From CAVOBC01 sp963693635 (GTDB lineage Bacteria > Pseudomonadota > Gammaproteobacteria > Pseudomonadales > Azotimanducaceae): DNA of 5,380 bases. A model generated the notes under the pieces. The model saw nothing but the letters and a program-made list of their open reading frames with translations. It had not been told where the DNA came from and ran no database searches. Both the position numbers and the translations under genes were made by a program. Numbering within the stretch: position 1 is the stretch's first letter; each line of letters opens with the position of its first letter. Below, piece after piece: positions 1-5,380 of the stretch. The stretch spans positions 1 through 5,380 of the forward strand of contig CAVOBC010000332.1 of assembly GCA_963693635.1 (NCBI GenBank). Direction: 5' to 3'.

Positions 1-26
1 AAGGCTCTCATCTCGCTGAGGGCTCT

Positions 27-50
27 ACCACCAAAGCGTTGCGCGGTGGT
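27..50 (-). terminator. Possible stem-loop downstream of mrcA
   Basis: Two bases past the mrcA stop, ACCACC and GGTGGT flank an inner GCG-TTG-CGC, giving nine pairs with a three-base bulge on one side (AAA on the plus strand, TTT on the transcript). The transcript after the stem continues AGAGCCCTCA with no U tract. It could be an mRNA 3' stabilising hairpin or part of a Rho-dependent end; a classical intrinsic terminator is not supported. Confidence 0.35.
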
Positions 51-52
51 CA

Positions 53-2440
53 TCAGAAGATCTGCTGCAAAGACTGTTCGCCGGCATCGGTGACGACCGT
101 GGATCCGGCTTTCGGCGCCAGCTCTTCTCTGAAGAATTCGAAGATTGCCTCCGGGGTGCCGGCACGCGCGCGCAGGCCGGTGGTCGGGTCGATGCGGACG
201 TTGACGAGGCCGTCAGGCAAAGCGATCTTGCTTGAGTCTGCTTCGTCGGGCAGAGCGTCGGCCATGAATTCGATCCACGTTTCGATGGGCGTGGTCGATC
301 CCCATTCGCGGCTTCCGACGGAACTATTGTCGCCGAATCCGGCCCACGCGGTGGCGACGAGATCGTGGGTATAGCCTGAGAACCAGATGTCTGCGTCGTT
401 AGTGGTGCCGGTCTTGCCCATCAGGTCGCCCCGCTTGAGCGCGCGGCGTGCTTTGGTGCCGGTGCCGCGCTGGATGACATCTCGCAGCATGCTGTTGATC
501 AGGAACGCGACCCGTGGTTCGACGATTTGCAGCGCGGCGGGATTCTCGCTTTTGTCACGACTCTTGCAGGGCCTGGTGCACACGGTTGGCGGCGTTGCCC
601 GGTACAGTATCTCCCCATCCATTTCCTCTATCCGGTCAACCATGTACGGCTCAACTTTGTAGCCGCCGTTCGCGAAGGCAGCATAGCCCGTCGCGATATC
701 GAGCGGTGTCAGCGCGATAGTGCCGCCACCGAATGCGAGCTGAACGTTGGCAGGAAAATTATCCGTGTCAAAGCCAAAGCGACTGACATAATTGATGGCC
801 TTTCGAGGGCCAAAATCAAGAATAACGCGAAGTGAGACAAGGTTGATCGAGCGGTAGAGGGCCTCGCGCAATCGAACGTTACCGAAGAATTTGTCGCCAG
901 AATTCTTCGGCCGATACTTCTCTTCCAATTCGCCGCCGTCGAGGACAACGGGCGCATCGTTGAAAATAGAGGCTGCCGTCAAGCCGTTTTCCAGCGCGCC
1001 TGCGTAAAAGAAAGGTTTGAAGTTCGAACCCGGTTGCCTCGCGGCTTGAATCGCATGGTTGAACTGACGTGCGTTGAAGTCGTACCCGCCCGCCAGCGCT
1101 ACGATTGCGCCATTTGACGGGTCGAGTGCCACGAGCGCCCCCTGGATCGCTGGAACCTGGCCAAGGTGCCAGCCGTCTTCGCGCGCGCTTGCGCGGACGA
1201 AGTCGCCAGCGCCAAGCACGTCCGCGGGCTTTTTCGGTCTAGGGCCCCGCGTGTCAACGGTGCGATAGGCGCGGGCCCAGGTCATGTTCGCAAGCGGAAT
1301 CGTGATCCGGCTAAGATCCTGCATCAGCAGTTCCGCATCCTCATCGCTGACGTTGATGACAATGGCGGGATGCTGGTCACCATAGATTTGCGCGTTGTCC
1401 AGGGTCTTGATCCAGTTGGCCGGGTAGCCGTATTCCGGCGCGCTCAGGAATTCGTCTGTGCCGTCAAGGCGGCGGTATTCAGGACCACGATAGCCGTGGC
1501 GCCGATCGTATTCGTTGAGTTTTTTGACGAGTGCCGACTGGGCAAGGCTTTGTTTGTTGGCATCGAGCGTCGTGTACACATTGAGTCCGCGCCGGTAGGC
1601 ACTTGCCCCGTATTCTGCGAGCAGGTGCTGGCGCACCATCTCACCGGCGTACGGGGCGGACAGTTCGATGGGCCGCGAATGAACGGACGCGGTGATCGGA
1701 CGCTCGCGGGCAAGCGCATACGCCGGCCGGTCGATGGACCCCTGCTCGAGCATTCGCCGCAATACGAGGTTGCGGCGAGTGAGCGCGTAGTCCGGCCCGT
1801 TGATGGGGTTGCCGCCTTCGGGTTTCTTGATCGTTCCGGCCATCATGGCGAGTTGCGCCAGGTCGAGTTCGCCGGGGTCCACGCCGTAGTAGGTGTTTGA
1901 TGCTGCATGCAGACCGTATGCATGTTTTCCAAATGGCACGACGTTCAGGTAGAGGGCAAGAATCTCCTCTTTTGACAGTTCGCTCTCCATCTTGAGTGCA
2001 AGGAGCATTTCCTTGAATTTGCGAATGAGGAGCTGCTCTGAAGAGCCGGAAATGTTCTTGACGAGCTGCATGGTGATGGTGCTGGCGCCGCTCTGGATCG
2101 CGCCACGGTTCCTGACCCACTGCACGGTTGCGTTGACCACCGTGATCAGATCGATGCCGGCGTGTTCGAAGAAGCGCTTGTCTTCGGTGTCCAGGAGGGC
2201 GCGCACAAAGAGAGGGGGAATGTCGTCAAACGTGACCGGGGTGAGGCGCTCTCCAAACTCCTGAATCAGCTTGCCATCCGCTGAATAGATGCGAAGCGGC
2301 GCGCGTAGCGTGACGTCAGTAAACGTCTTGGCATCGGGCACCTGCGGGTTGAGGTAGAGGAATGCCGCTGACATAGCCAGAAACGAGCCCGAGACCATTG
2401 CGAGACCGGTCCAGGATAAGAATTTGGCGAGCCGGCGCAT
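53..2440 (-). CDS. mrcA: Penicillin-binding protein 1A, bifunctional peptidoglycan glycosyltransferase/transpeptidase
   Basis: Class A PBP (795 aa) that polymerises lipid II into glycan strands and cross-links the peptide stems on the outer face of the inner membrane. Visible order: short basic N-terminus; one membrane anchor at about residues 7-30; GT51 domain at about 60-245 with EDKRFFEHAG (catalytic E86), GASTITMQ (118-125) and RKFKEMLLAL (second acidic residue E144); an OB-like insert at about 310-430 containing RRHGYRGPE; transpeptidase at about 430-740 with nucleophile motif SNFK (S472, K475), SIN (531-533) and KTGTT (676-680). All catalytic residues are present. The length is slightly below the 850 aa of the E. 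coli enzyme. I chose the ATG at 2438-2440 because it gives the usual MRRL plus anchor. The frame stays open to 2569, but that extension is hydrophilic and crosses a repeat and the likely promoter. The Shine-Dalgarno is weak (AGGTTG, 11 bases upstream). The gene is divergent from pilM, as in many gammaproteobacteria. Identity is very secure; mrcA/ponA naming follows the context. Confidence 0.96.
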   Translation of the reverse strand: MRRLAKFLSWTGLAMVSGSFLAMSAAFLYLNPQVPDAKTFTDVTLRAPLRIYSADGKLIQEFGERLTPVTFDDIPPLFVRALLDTEDKRFFEHAGIDLITVVNATVQWVRNRGAIQSGASTITMQLVKNISGSSEQLLIRKFKEMLLALKMESELSKEEILALYLNVVPFGKHAYGLHAASNTYYGVDPGELDLAQLAMMAGTIKKPEGGNPINGPDYALTRRNLVLRRMLEQGSIDRPAYALARERPITASVHSRPIELSAPYAGEMVRQHLLAEYGASAYRRGLNVYTTLDANKQSLAQSALVKKLNEYDRRHGYRGPEYRRLDGTDEFLSAPEYGYPANWIKTLDNAQIYGDQHPAIVINVSDEDAELLMQDLSRITIPLANMTWARAYRTVDTRGPRPKKPADVLGAGDFVRASAREDGWHLGQVPAIQGALVALDPSNGAIVALAGGYDFNARQFNHAIQAARQPGSNFKPFFYAGALENGLTAASIFNDAPVVLDGGELEEKYRPKNSGDKFFGNVRLREALYRSINLVSLRVILDFGPRKAINYVSRFGFDTDNFPANVQLAFGGGTIALTPLDIATGYAAFANGGYKVEPYMVDRIEEMDGEILYRATPPTVCTRPCKSRDKSENPAALQIVEPRVAFLINSMLRDVIQRGTGTKARRALKRGDLMGKTGTTNDADIWFSGYTHDLVATAWAGFGDNSSVGSREWGSTTPIETWIEFMADALPDEADSSKIALPDGLVNVRIDPTTGLRARAGTPEAIFEFFREELAPKAGSTVVTDAGEQSLQQIF

Positions 2441-2473
2441 TGTTTGGCAGTCAACCTGAATGATTGGAGGGTG

Positions 2474-2479
2474 ATTATA
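2474..2479 (-). promoter_or_regulatory. Candidate -10 box of the mrcA promoter
   Basis: Read on the minus strand this is a perfect TATAAT, 33 bases upstream of the mrcA ATG, which would give a 5' leader of roughly 25-30 bases. The -35 position is poor: TACATT at 17-base spacing matches TTGACA at only two positions, and no TG precedes the -10. The placement is right and the hexamer exact, but the promoter is inferred. Confidence 0.5.
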
Positions 2480-2539
2480 GGGACAACGATCCGACCAATG
2501 TAGTTCTTGGCGATGAATCCCGGGACTATAATGCGTGCC

Positions 2540-2616
2540 CCTTTCCAAAGTCGGGAGTCCAAAGCCCATACTCTAATGAGAGGAGTCCGATGAAAGGAGT
2601 CCAAAGTCAGGAGTGC
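2540..2616. repeat. Degenerate tandem array of 7-base units
   Basis: In a fixed 7-base register starting at 2547 the units read AAAGTCG, GGAGTCC, AAAGCCC, ATACTCT, AATGAGA, GGAGTCC, GATGAAA, GGAGTCC, AAAGTCA, GGAGTGC; the preceding unit 2540-2546 (CCTTTCC) is a weak fit. GGAGTCC or its one-base variant occurs at 2554, 2582, 2596 and 2610, all spaced by multiples of 14. The composite AAAGTC-R-GGAGT-S-C at 2547-2560 recurs at 2603-2616 with 12 of 14 matches, 56 bases apart. It does not look coding. Function is unknown. Confidence 0.7.
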
Positions 2617-2680
2617 AATATTCTGGAGCGAGCGCGGCGATAGTTGCTGTTGCCAGTCGTCACGAGATACGAGGTGGGGT

Positions 2681-2709
2681 TTGGGATCAGGTTAAGAGTA
2701 TTATTTAAT
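2681..2709 (+). promoter_or_regulatory. Candidate sigma-70 promoter for pilMNOP
   Basis: TTGGGA (2681-2686, four of six matches to TTGACA) and TTTAAT (2704-2709, five of six matches to TATAAT) are separated by exactly 17 bases at the edge of an AT-rich block. Transcription from here would give a leader of about 310 bases before pilM. An alternative is the perfect TATAAT at 2743-2748 within GATATAATTATAAAAT, which has no recognisable -35. Another perfect TATAAT on this strand lies at 2527-2532. I infer that pil transcription begins somewhere in 2690-2760. Confidence 0.4.
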
Positions 2710-2756
2710 GTGGTGGCGCATAAAACGACTGTAAGTACTGGATATAATTATAAAAT

Positions 2757-2784
2757 CTGGTAATTTATCGCTGGTAATTGGAAG
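2757..2784. repeat. Two 14-base direct repeats with CTGGTAATT core
   Basis: CTGGTAATT occurs at 2757-2765 and again at 2771-2779, so the period is 14 bases. It sits just downstream of the AT-rich candidate pil promoters. It could be a pair of same-orientation binding half-sites for a regulator, or chance similarity in AT-rich DNA. No known operator was recognised. Confidence 0.5.
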
Positions 2785-2826
2785 AGCCGCTCAGCAGCAC
2801 AACCAGCGCTGACGAGCGTCGCCTGA

Positions 2827-2839
2827 CGCCAGTTTGGCG
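2827..2839 (+). other. Small hairpin in the pilM leader
   Basis: CGCCA and TGGCG form a perfect five-pair stem around GTT. It is short and may be incidental, but it adds to the structured character of the 240-base leader. Confidence 0.3.
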
Positions 2840-2974
2840 AGCGTCAACATCGTCGGACAAGGTCGGTCACTGATCAGAGCAACTGAGAAGCAAGCGAGAA
2901 GCGGGGCCAGCAGGCCCAGGGGAGCAGGGCCGTGAGGTGGTTCGAGTACTGCCGTAAACCCGGAGTCGCAGAAG

Positions 2975-2996
2975 GTTCGCGCGTCGCGCAGCGAAC
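2975..2996 (+). other. GC-rich inverted repeat in the pilM leader
   Basis: GTTCGC-GCG pairs with CGC-GCGAAC around a TCG loop, giving nine base pairs with a single bulged A at 2990. It ends 29 bases before the pilM start and 16 bases before its ribosome site. No T run follows, so it is not a standard intrinsic terminator. It may shape the leader RNA, but that is inference. Confidence 0.5.
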
Positions 2997-3012
2997 AGTC
3001 AGGAATTAACCC

Positions 3013-3017
3013 AGGAA
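3013..3017 (+). promoter_or_regulatory. pilM ribosome binding site
   Basis: AGGAA lies 8 bases before a GTG and decides the pilM start, because no ATG nearby gives the family N-terminus. Confidence 0.75.
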
Positions 3018-3025
3018 CGAAAAGC

Positions 3026-4087
3026 GTGCTGTCATTTCTCAAAAAAGGACCGAATACCGTGCTTGGGCTGGATATCAGCTCAACCACAGTCAAGTTGCTG
3101 GAACTCAGCCGGTCCGGCGAAAGCTATCGCGTCGAGAGTTATTCCGTGGACACCCTGCCCGAGGGGGCGGTGGTCGACAAGAGCATCACCGACGTTGAGG
3201 GGGTCGGTGAAGCGATTGCCCGGGTGGTCGCGCGGTCCAAGACCAAGGTTAAACAGGCGGCAGTCGCCGTTGCCGGGTCGACGGTTATTACGAAAGTGAT
3301 CGAGATGTCGGCGGAGTACACAGAAGACGAGATGGAACGACAACTGCGAGTGGAGGCAGATACCTATATCCCCTATCCACTCGATGAATGTGCCGTCGAC
3401 TTCGAGGTCCAGGGGCCGTCGCCCCGAAGTGAAGAGCAGGTTGAGGTTCTGATTGCTGCGTGTCGACGGGAAACCGTCGAAATGCGGGAGGCCGCCGTGG
3501 AGCTAGGCGGTCTCAAGGCCAAAGTGGTGGACGTAGAGGCGCATTGCATGCAGCGCTCCTTTGATCTCATCGCACGGCAGATAAGCGCGAACGAAGACCA
3601 GGTCATAGCGATCGTTGACATCGGTGCGACAACGACCACGCTCATCGTGCTGACACCTGACAGTTCGCCCTATACACGTGACCAGTTGTTTGGCGGCAAG
3701 CAACTCACCGAAGACATTCAGCGCCACTACAGACTGAGCGTTGAAGAGGCTGGATTGGCCAAGAAGCAGGGCGGTCTGCCGGACGACTATGAAGCCGAGG
3801 TGTTGCAGCCCTTCAAAGAGATGGTCGTGCAACAGGTGACACGACTGCTGCAGTTCTACTTTTCACAAGCTGCCTACGATGACGTTGACCACATCATACT
3901 TGCGGGCGGCACGTCGTCGACAGAAGGTCTGGCCGAGATGGTCGCGGCCAAGTTGGGCACGCAGACAACAATCGCCAACCCGTTTGCAGAGATGACGATG
4001 TCAGCCCGCGTGAACGAAGAGATGCTGGCAAATGATGCGCCGTCGATGATGATCGCCTGCGGACTGGCAATGCGGAGTTTTGACTGA
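3026..4087 (+). CDS. pilM: Type IV pilus inner-membrane platform protein PilM (actin-like ATPase fold)
   Basis: Cytoplasmic actin/FtsA-like protein (353 aa, typical length) of the type IV pilus alignment complex; in the family it binds ATP and the N-terminal tail of PilN. The sequence shows the three nucleotide-site motifs of the fold: phosphate-1 LGLDISSTTVKLLEL (13-27), phosphate-2 AIVDIGATTTTLIVL (195-209) and the adenosine motif HIILAGGTSSTEGL (289-302). There is no signal peptide or membrane span. The start is GTG at 3026, preceded by AGGAA at 3013-3017 with 8 bases of spacing, and it yields the family N-terminus MLSFLKKG; no ATG fits better. Its TGA shares one base with the pilN ATG (TGATG), and pilN's GGAG ribosome site lies inside the pilM end. 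As first gene of pilMNOP it follows a leader of roughly 300 bases with candidate promoters. Assignment is firm from motifs and synteny. Confidence 0.97.
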   Translation: MLSFLKKGPNTVLGLDISSTTVKLLELSRSGESYRVESYSVDTLPEGAVVDKSITDVEGVGEAIARVVARSKTKVKQAAVAVAGSTVITKVIEMSAEYTEDEMERQLRVEADTYIPYPLDECAVDFEVQGPSPRSEEQVEVLIAACRRETVEMREAAVELGGLKAKVVDVEAHCMQRSFDLIARQISANEDQVIAIVDIGATTTTLIVLTPDSSPYTRDQLFGGKQLTEDIQRHYRLSVEEAGLAKKQGGLPDDYEAEVLQPFKEMVVQQVTRLLQFYFSQAAYDDVDHIILAGGTSSTEGLAEMVAAKLGTQTTIANPFAEMTMSARVNEEMLANDAPSMMIACGLAMRSFD

Positions 4088-4650
4088 TGGCCGACATCAA
4101 AATCAACCTGCTGCCCTGGCGTGACGAGCGGCGGGAGGACCAGAAGCAAGAGTTCTACCGGATGGCGGGCGGCGTGGTGGTGCTTGCTGCAATTATCCTC
4201 TTTGCCGTGGGTCAGTTCTTCAATACCAAGATATCAACGCAAAAAGCCCGCAATCAGTACCTGACGAGCGAGATCGCGATCCTGCAGGAGCGCATCTCGG
4301 AGATCCAACAACTACAGACCAAGAAGAACGAGTTGCTCGCCCGCATGCAGGTGATCCAGCAGCTTCAGGGCAACCGGCCGATCATCGTTCGGGTGTTTGA
4401 TGAACTGGCGCAGAAACTGGCGGACAAGGTGTTTTTCAGCAGCCTGTCGATGAAAGGGCGGGCGATGGAGATCGCGGGCGTCGCGGAAACGAACAACAAA
4501 ATTTCATCGCAACTGCGCAACTTCAATGACTCTGAGTGGTTCGCGGGAGCCAATGTCACGGCGATAAAAGCGGACGCGACGCTAGGTCCGCAGGCCGCGT
4601 CGTTTGTGATGACCGTGACGCAAACGACACCGCAACAGGTGGTCGAATAA
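4087..4650 (+). CDS. pilN: Type IV pilus assembly protein PilN
   Basis: Bitopic inner-membrane protein (187 aa) of the pilus alignment complex; it links cytoplasmic PilM to PilO in the periplasm. The N-terminus MADIKINLLPWRDER carries the conserved INLLPWR peptide (6-12), which in the family inserts into PilM. A single membrane span follows at about 27-45, then a heptad-rich coiled coil at about 48-95 with many Gln, Glu, Lys and Leu residues, and a ferredoxin-like periplasmic domain at about 96-180. The start ATG overlaps the pilM stop by one base, with GGAG at 4074-4077 as ribosome site (9-base spacing). The stop TAA overlaps the pilO ATG by one base (TAATG), which suggests coupled translation and balanced amounts of PilN and PilO, known to form heterodimers. 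The gene is complete and of normal length. Confidence 0.97.
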   Translation: MADIKINLLPWRDERREDQKQEFYRMAGGVVVLAAIILFAVGQFFNTKISTQKARNQYLTSEIAILQERISEIQQLQTKKNELLARMQVIQQLQGNRPIIVRVFDELAQKLADKVFFSSLSMKGRAMEIAGVAETNNKISSQLRNFNDSEWFAGANVTAIKADATLGPQAASFVMTVTQTTPQQVVE

Positions 4651-5309
4651 TGGACTTCCAGGAACTCAAAGCGAGCCTGCAAGGCTTTGACATCAATGAG
4701 ATTGATCTCAACAATATTGGTGCGTTGCCGCTTCTGATCAAGACCGGGGCGCTGGCGCTCTTCTTTGTCTTGATTCTGGTTGGCGGCACCGTCCTTTACG
4801 TCAACGACTTGCGTGATGCGCTCCAGAAATCCGAGGCGGAGGAAGTCACTCTCCGGCAGGATTTTGAGAGCAAGGCTGAGCAAGCGGTACATCTCGAGGC
4901 CTATCGTCAACAGCAAAAGGAGATGGAAGCGTCGTTTGAGGCAATCCTGCGGCAGTTGCCAAGCGACACCGAGATCCCGGGCCTGATCGAGGACGTTACG
5001 AAACTCGGCCACGATAGCGGGCTGTCGTTCTCAAGCATTGACTTGCAGCCGGAGAGAACGCACGAGTTCTACATTGAAAAGCCCATCCAGATCGTCGTGA
5101 CGGGCAGCTATCACGGCCTTGGGGCTTTTGTCAGCGGAGTCGCGAATCTCTCGCGAATTGTCACGTTGCACAATTTCAGTATTTTGCCGGCACGTGGCAA
5201 ACGCGGGCGGCAGGCCCGGATCCTGGAGCCGGACGCCGAGCGCCCCGGTGGTCTGCTGACGATGCAGATTCAGGCGCGTACGTACCGATATAAAGAAGAT
5301 GAGGGCTAA
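4650..5309 (+). CDS. pilO: Type IV pilus assembly protein PilO
   Basis: Bitopic inner-membrane protein (219 aa) that pairs with PilN and contacts the lipoprotein PilP. The sequence shows a cytoplasmic tail of about 30 residues, one membrane span at about 31-51 (LALFFVLILVGGTVLY core), a coiled coil at about 54-100 rich in Glu, Gln and Lys, and a periplasmic ferredoxin-like domain at about 105-215. That domain contains family-typical stretches RQLPSDTEIPGLIEDV (101-116) and YHGLGAFVSGVANLSRIVTL (154-173). I chose the ATG at 4650, which shares a base with the pilN stop and has AGGTGG at 4637-4642, 7 bases upstream. The frame is open back to an ATG at 4536, but that extension lies entirely inside pilN and lacks PilO character. 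A charged stretch at 182-199 (RGKRGRQAR then EPDAER) is probably a loop between beta strands. Confidence 0.96.
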   Translation: MDFQELKASLQGFDINEIDLNNIGALPLLIKTGALALFFVLILVGGTVLYVNDLRDALQKSEAEEVTLRQDFESKAEQAVHLEAYRQQQKEMEASFEAILRQLPSDTEIPGLIEDVTKLGHDSGLSFSSIDLQPERTHEFYIEKPIQIVVTGSYHGLGAFVSGVANLSRIVTLHNFSILPARGKRGRQARILEPDAERPGGLLTMQIQARTYRYKEDEG

Positions 5310-5380
5310 CCGGCGCATGGCGGGCAGTAATATGGACAATCTTTCCTTCCCCACACGAATTCAGCGGTTGCTCGCTGTCG
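5299..5380 (+). CDS. pilP: Probable pilus assembly lipoprotein PilP, 5' part only
   Basis: Only the first 27 codons are in the window and the frame runs off the end, so the call rests mainly on position: pilP follows pilO in this operon family and encodes the inner-membrane lipoprotein that binds PilN/PilO and the secretin PilQ. The visible N-terminus MRANRRMAGSNMDNLSFPTR is basic, and the following IQRLLAV may be the beginning of a hydrophobic signal core; the lipobox cysteine would lie beyond the window. Three in-frame ATGs are possible: 5299 (overlaps pilO by 11 bases, weak AAGAAG site), 5317 (GAGGG 11 bases upstream) and 5332 (shortest, most typical signal-peptide length). I list the longest form; the true start may be 5317 or 5332. 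Confidence 0.72.
   Translation, partial: MRANRRMAGSNMDNLSFPTRIQRLLAV

Larger units (their letters stand above)
2441..3025. other. Divergent mrcA-pilM intergenic region
   Basis: This 585-base region separates two divergent operons and contains no convincing protein gene apart from a possible 25-codon leader ORF. It falls into zones: 2441-2540, the mrcA leader and promoter; 2540-2616, degenerate 7-base repeats; 2617-2690, nothing recognised; 2691-2782, a visibly AT-rich block with candidate pil promoters and a direct repeat; 2785-3025, a GC-rich pilM leader with several inverted repeats. A 100-codon reverse frame at 2791-3093 covers the pilM start and is rejected. I see no tRNA, no intrinsic terminator with a T run, and no clear sigma-54 element, although sigma-54 drives some pilus genes in other bacteria. 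Confidence 0.85.

Noticed and set aside
1166..1900. A 244-codon open frame on the plus strand
   Set aside because: It is fully antisense to the catalytic core of mrcA, whose motifs are unmistakable; the frame has no recognisable domain and arises from GC-biased codons of the real gene.
2522..2540. GGGACTATAATGCGTGCCC read as a strong stable-RNA-type promoter
   Set aside because: The -10 is perfect and the discriminator GC-rich, but the -35 (TTCTTG at 17 bases) is poor and no RNA gene follows, so I do not annotate it separately.
2441..2569. 43-residue N-terminal extension of PBP1A to the ATG at 2569
   Set aside because: The extension is hydrophilic, would sit before the membrane anchor, crosses the perfect TATAAT and starts inside the heptad repeats, whereas the ATG at 2440 gives the standard N-terminus.
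2711..2730. TGGCGC resembling a sigma-54 -24 element upstream of pilM
   Set aside because: The required GC-containing -12 element is not at the right spacing.
2708..2734. An 8-codon ATG frame (MWWRIKRL) in the AT-rich block
   Set aside because: It is very short, lies at the likely promoter and has no ribosome site.
2791..3093. A 100-codon reverse frame in the intergenic region
   Set aside because: It begins inside pilM on the opposite strand and covers its ribosome site and leader; the product has no family features and no convincing ribosome site was seen.
4365..5012. A 215-codon reverse frame across the pilN-pilO junction
   Set aside because: It is antisense to two well-supported genes and shows no domain; it is a shadow frame.

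Overview
The window holds the divergent penicillin-binding protein 1A / type IV pilus locus of a proteobacterium, most likely a gammaproteobacterium. The base composition looks moderately GC-rich, and the linkage of mrcA (ponA) to pilMNOP(Q) in opposite directions is a conserved arrangement in Pseudomonas, Xanthomonas and many other gammaproteobacteria. I cannot fix the genus from sequence alone. Nothing here suggests a phage, an insertion sequence, a CRISPR array, an RNA gene or an obviously transferred island.

Layout. Positions 1-52 are downstream of mrcA on the minus strand and contain one possible stem-loop. Positions 53-2440 (minus) encode a complete class A PBP with membrane anchor, GT51 glycosyltransferase, OB-like insert and transpeptidase. 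Positions 2441-3025 are a 585-base divergent intergenic region. It contains a near-consensus -10 box for mrcA, a degenerate tandem array of 7-base units, an AT-rich block with candidate pil promoters and a 9-base direct repeat, and then a GC-rich leader with hairpins and a possible 25-codon leader ORF. From 3026 (plus) come pilM, pilN, pilO and the first 27 codons of a probable pilP, which runs off the window end.

How the genes work together. PilM is a cytoplasmic actin-like ATP-binding protein that docks on the N-terminal INLLPWR motif of PilN. PilN and PilO are bitopic inner-membrane proteins with coiled coils and periplasmic ferredoxin-like domains. PilP is the lipoprotein that joins this platform to the PilQ secretin. 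The genes overlap by 1, 1 and about 11 bases, as expected for translationally coupled subunits of one complex. PBP1A builds peptidoglycan and is a neighbour rather than a pilus subunit, although the pilus alignment complex must cross the wall it makes.

I found no undescribed system. The parts most worth a second look are all in the intergenic region: the heptad repeat array, the 14-base-period direct repeat and the structured pilM leader.
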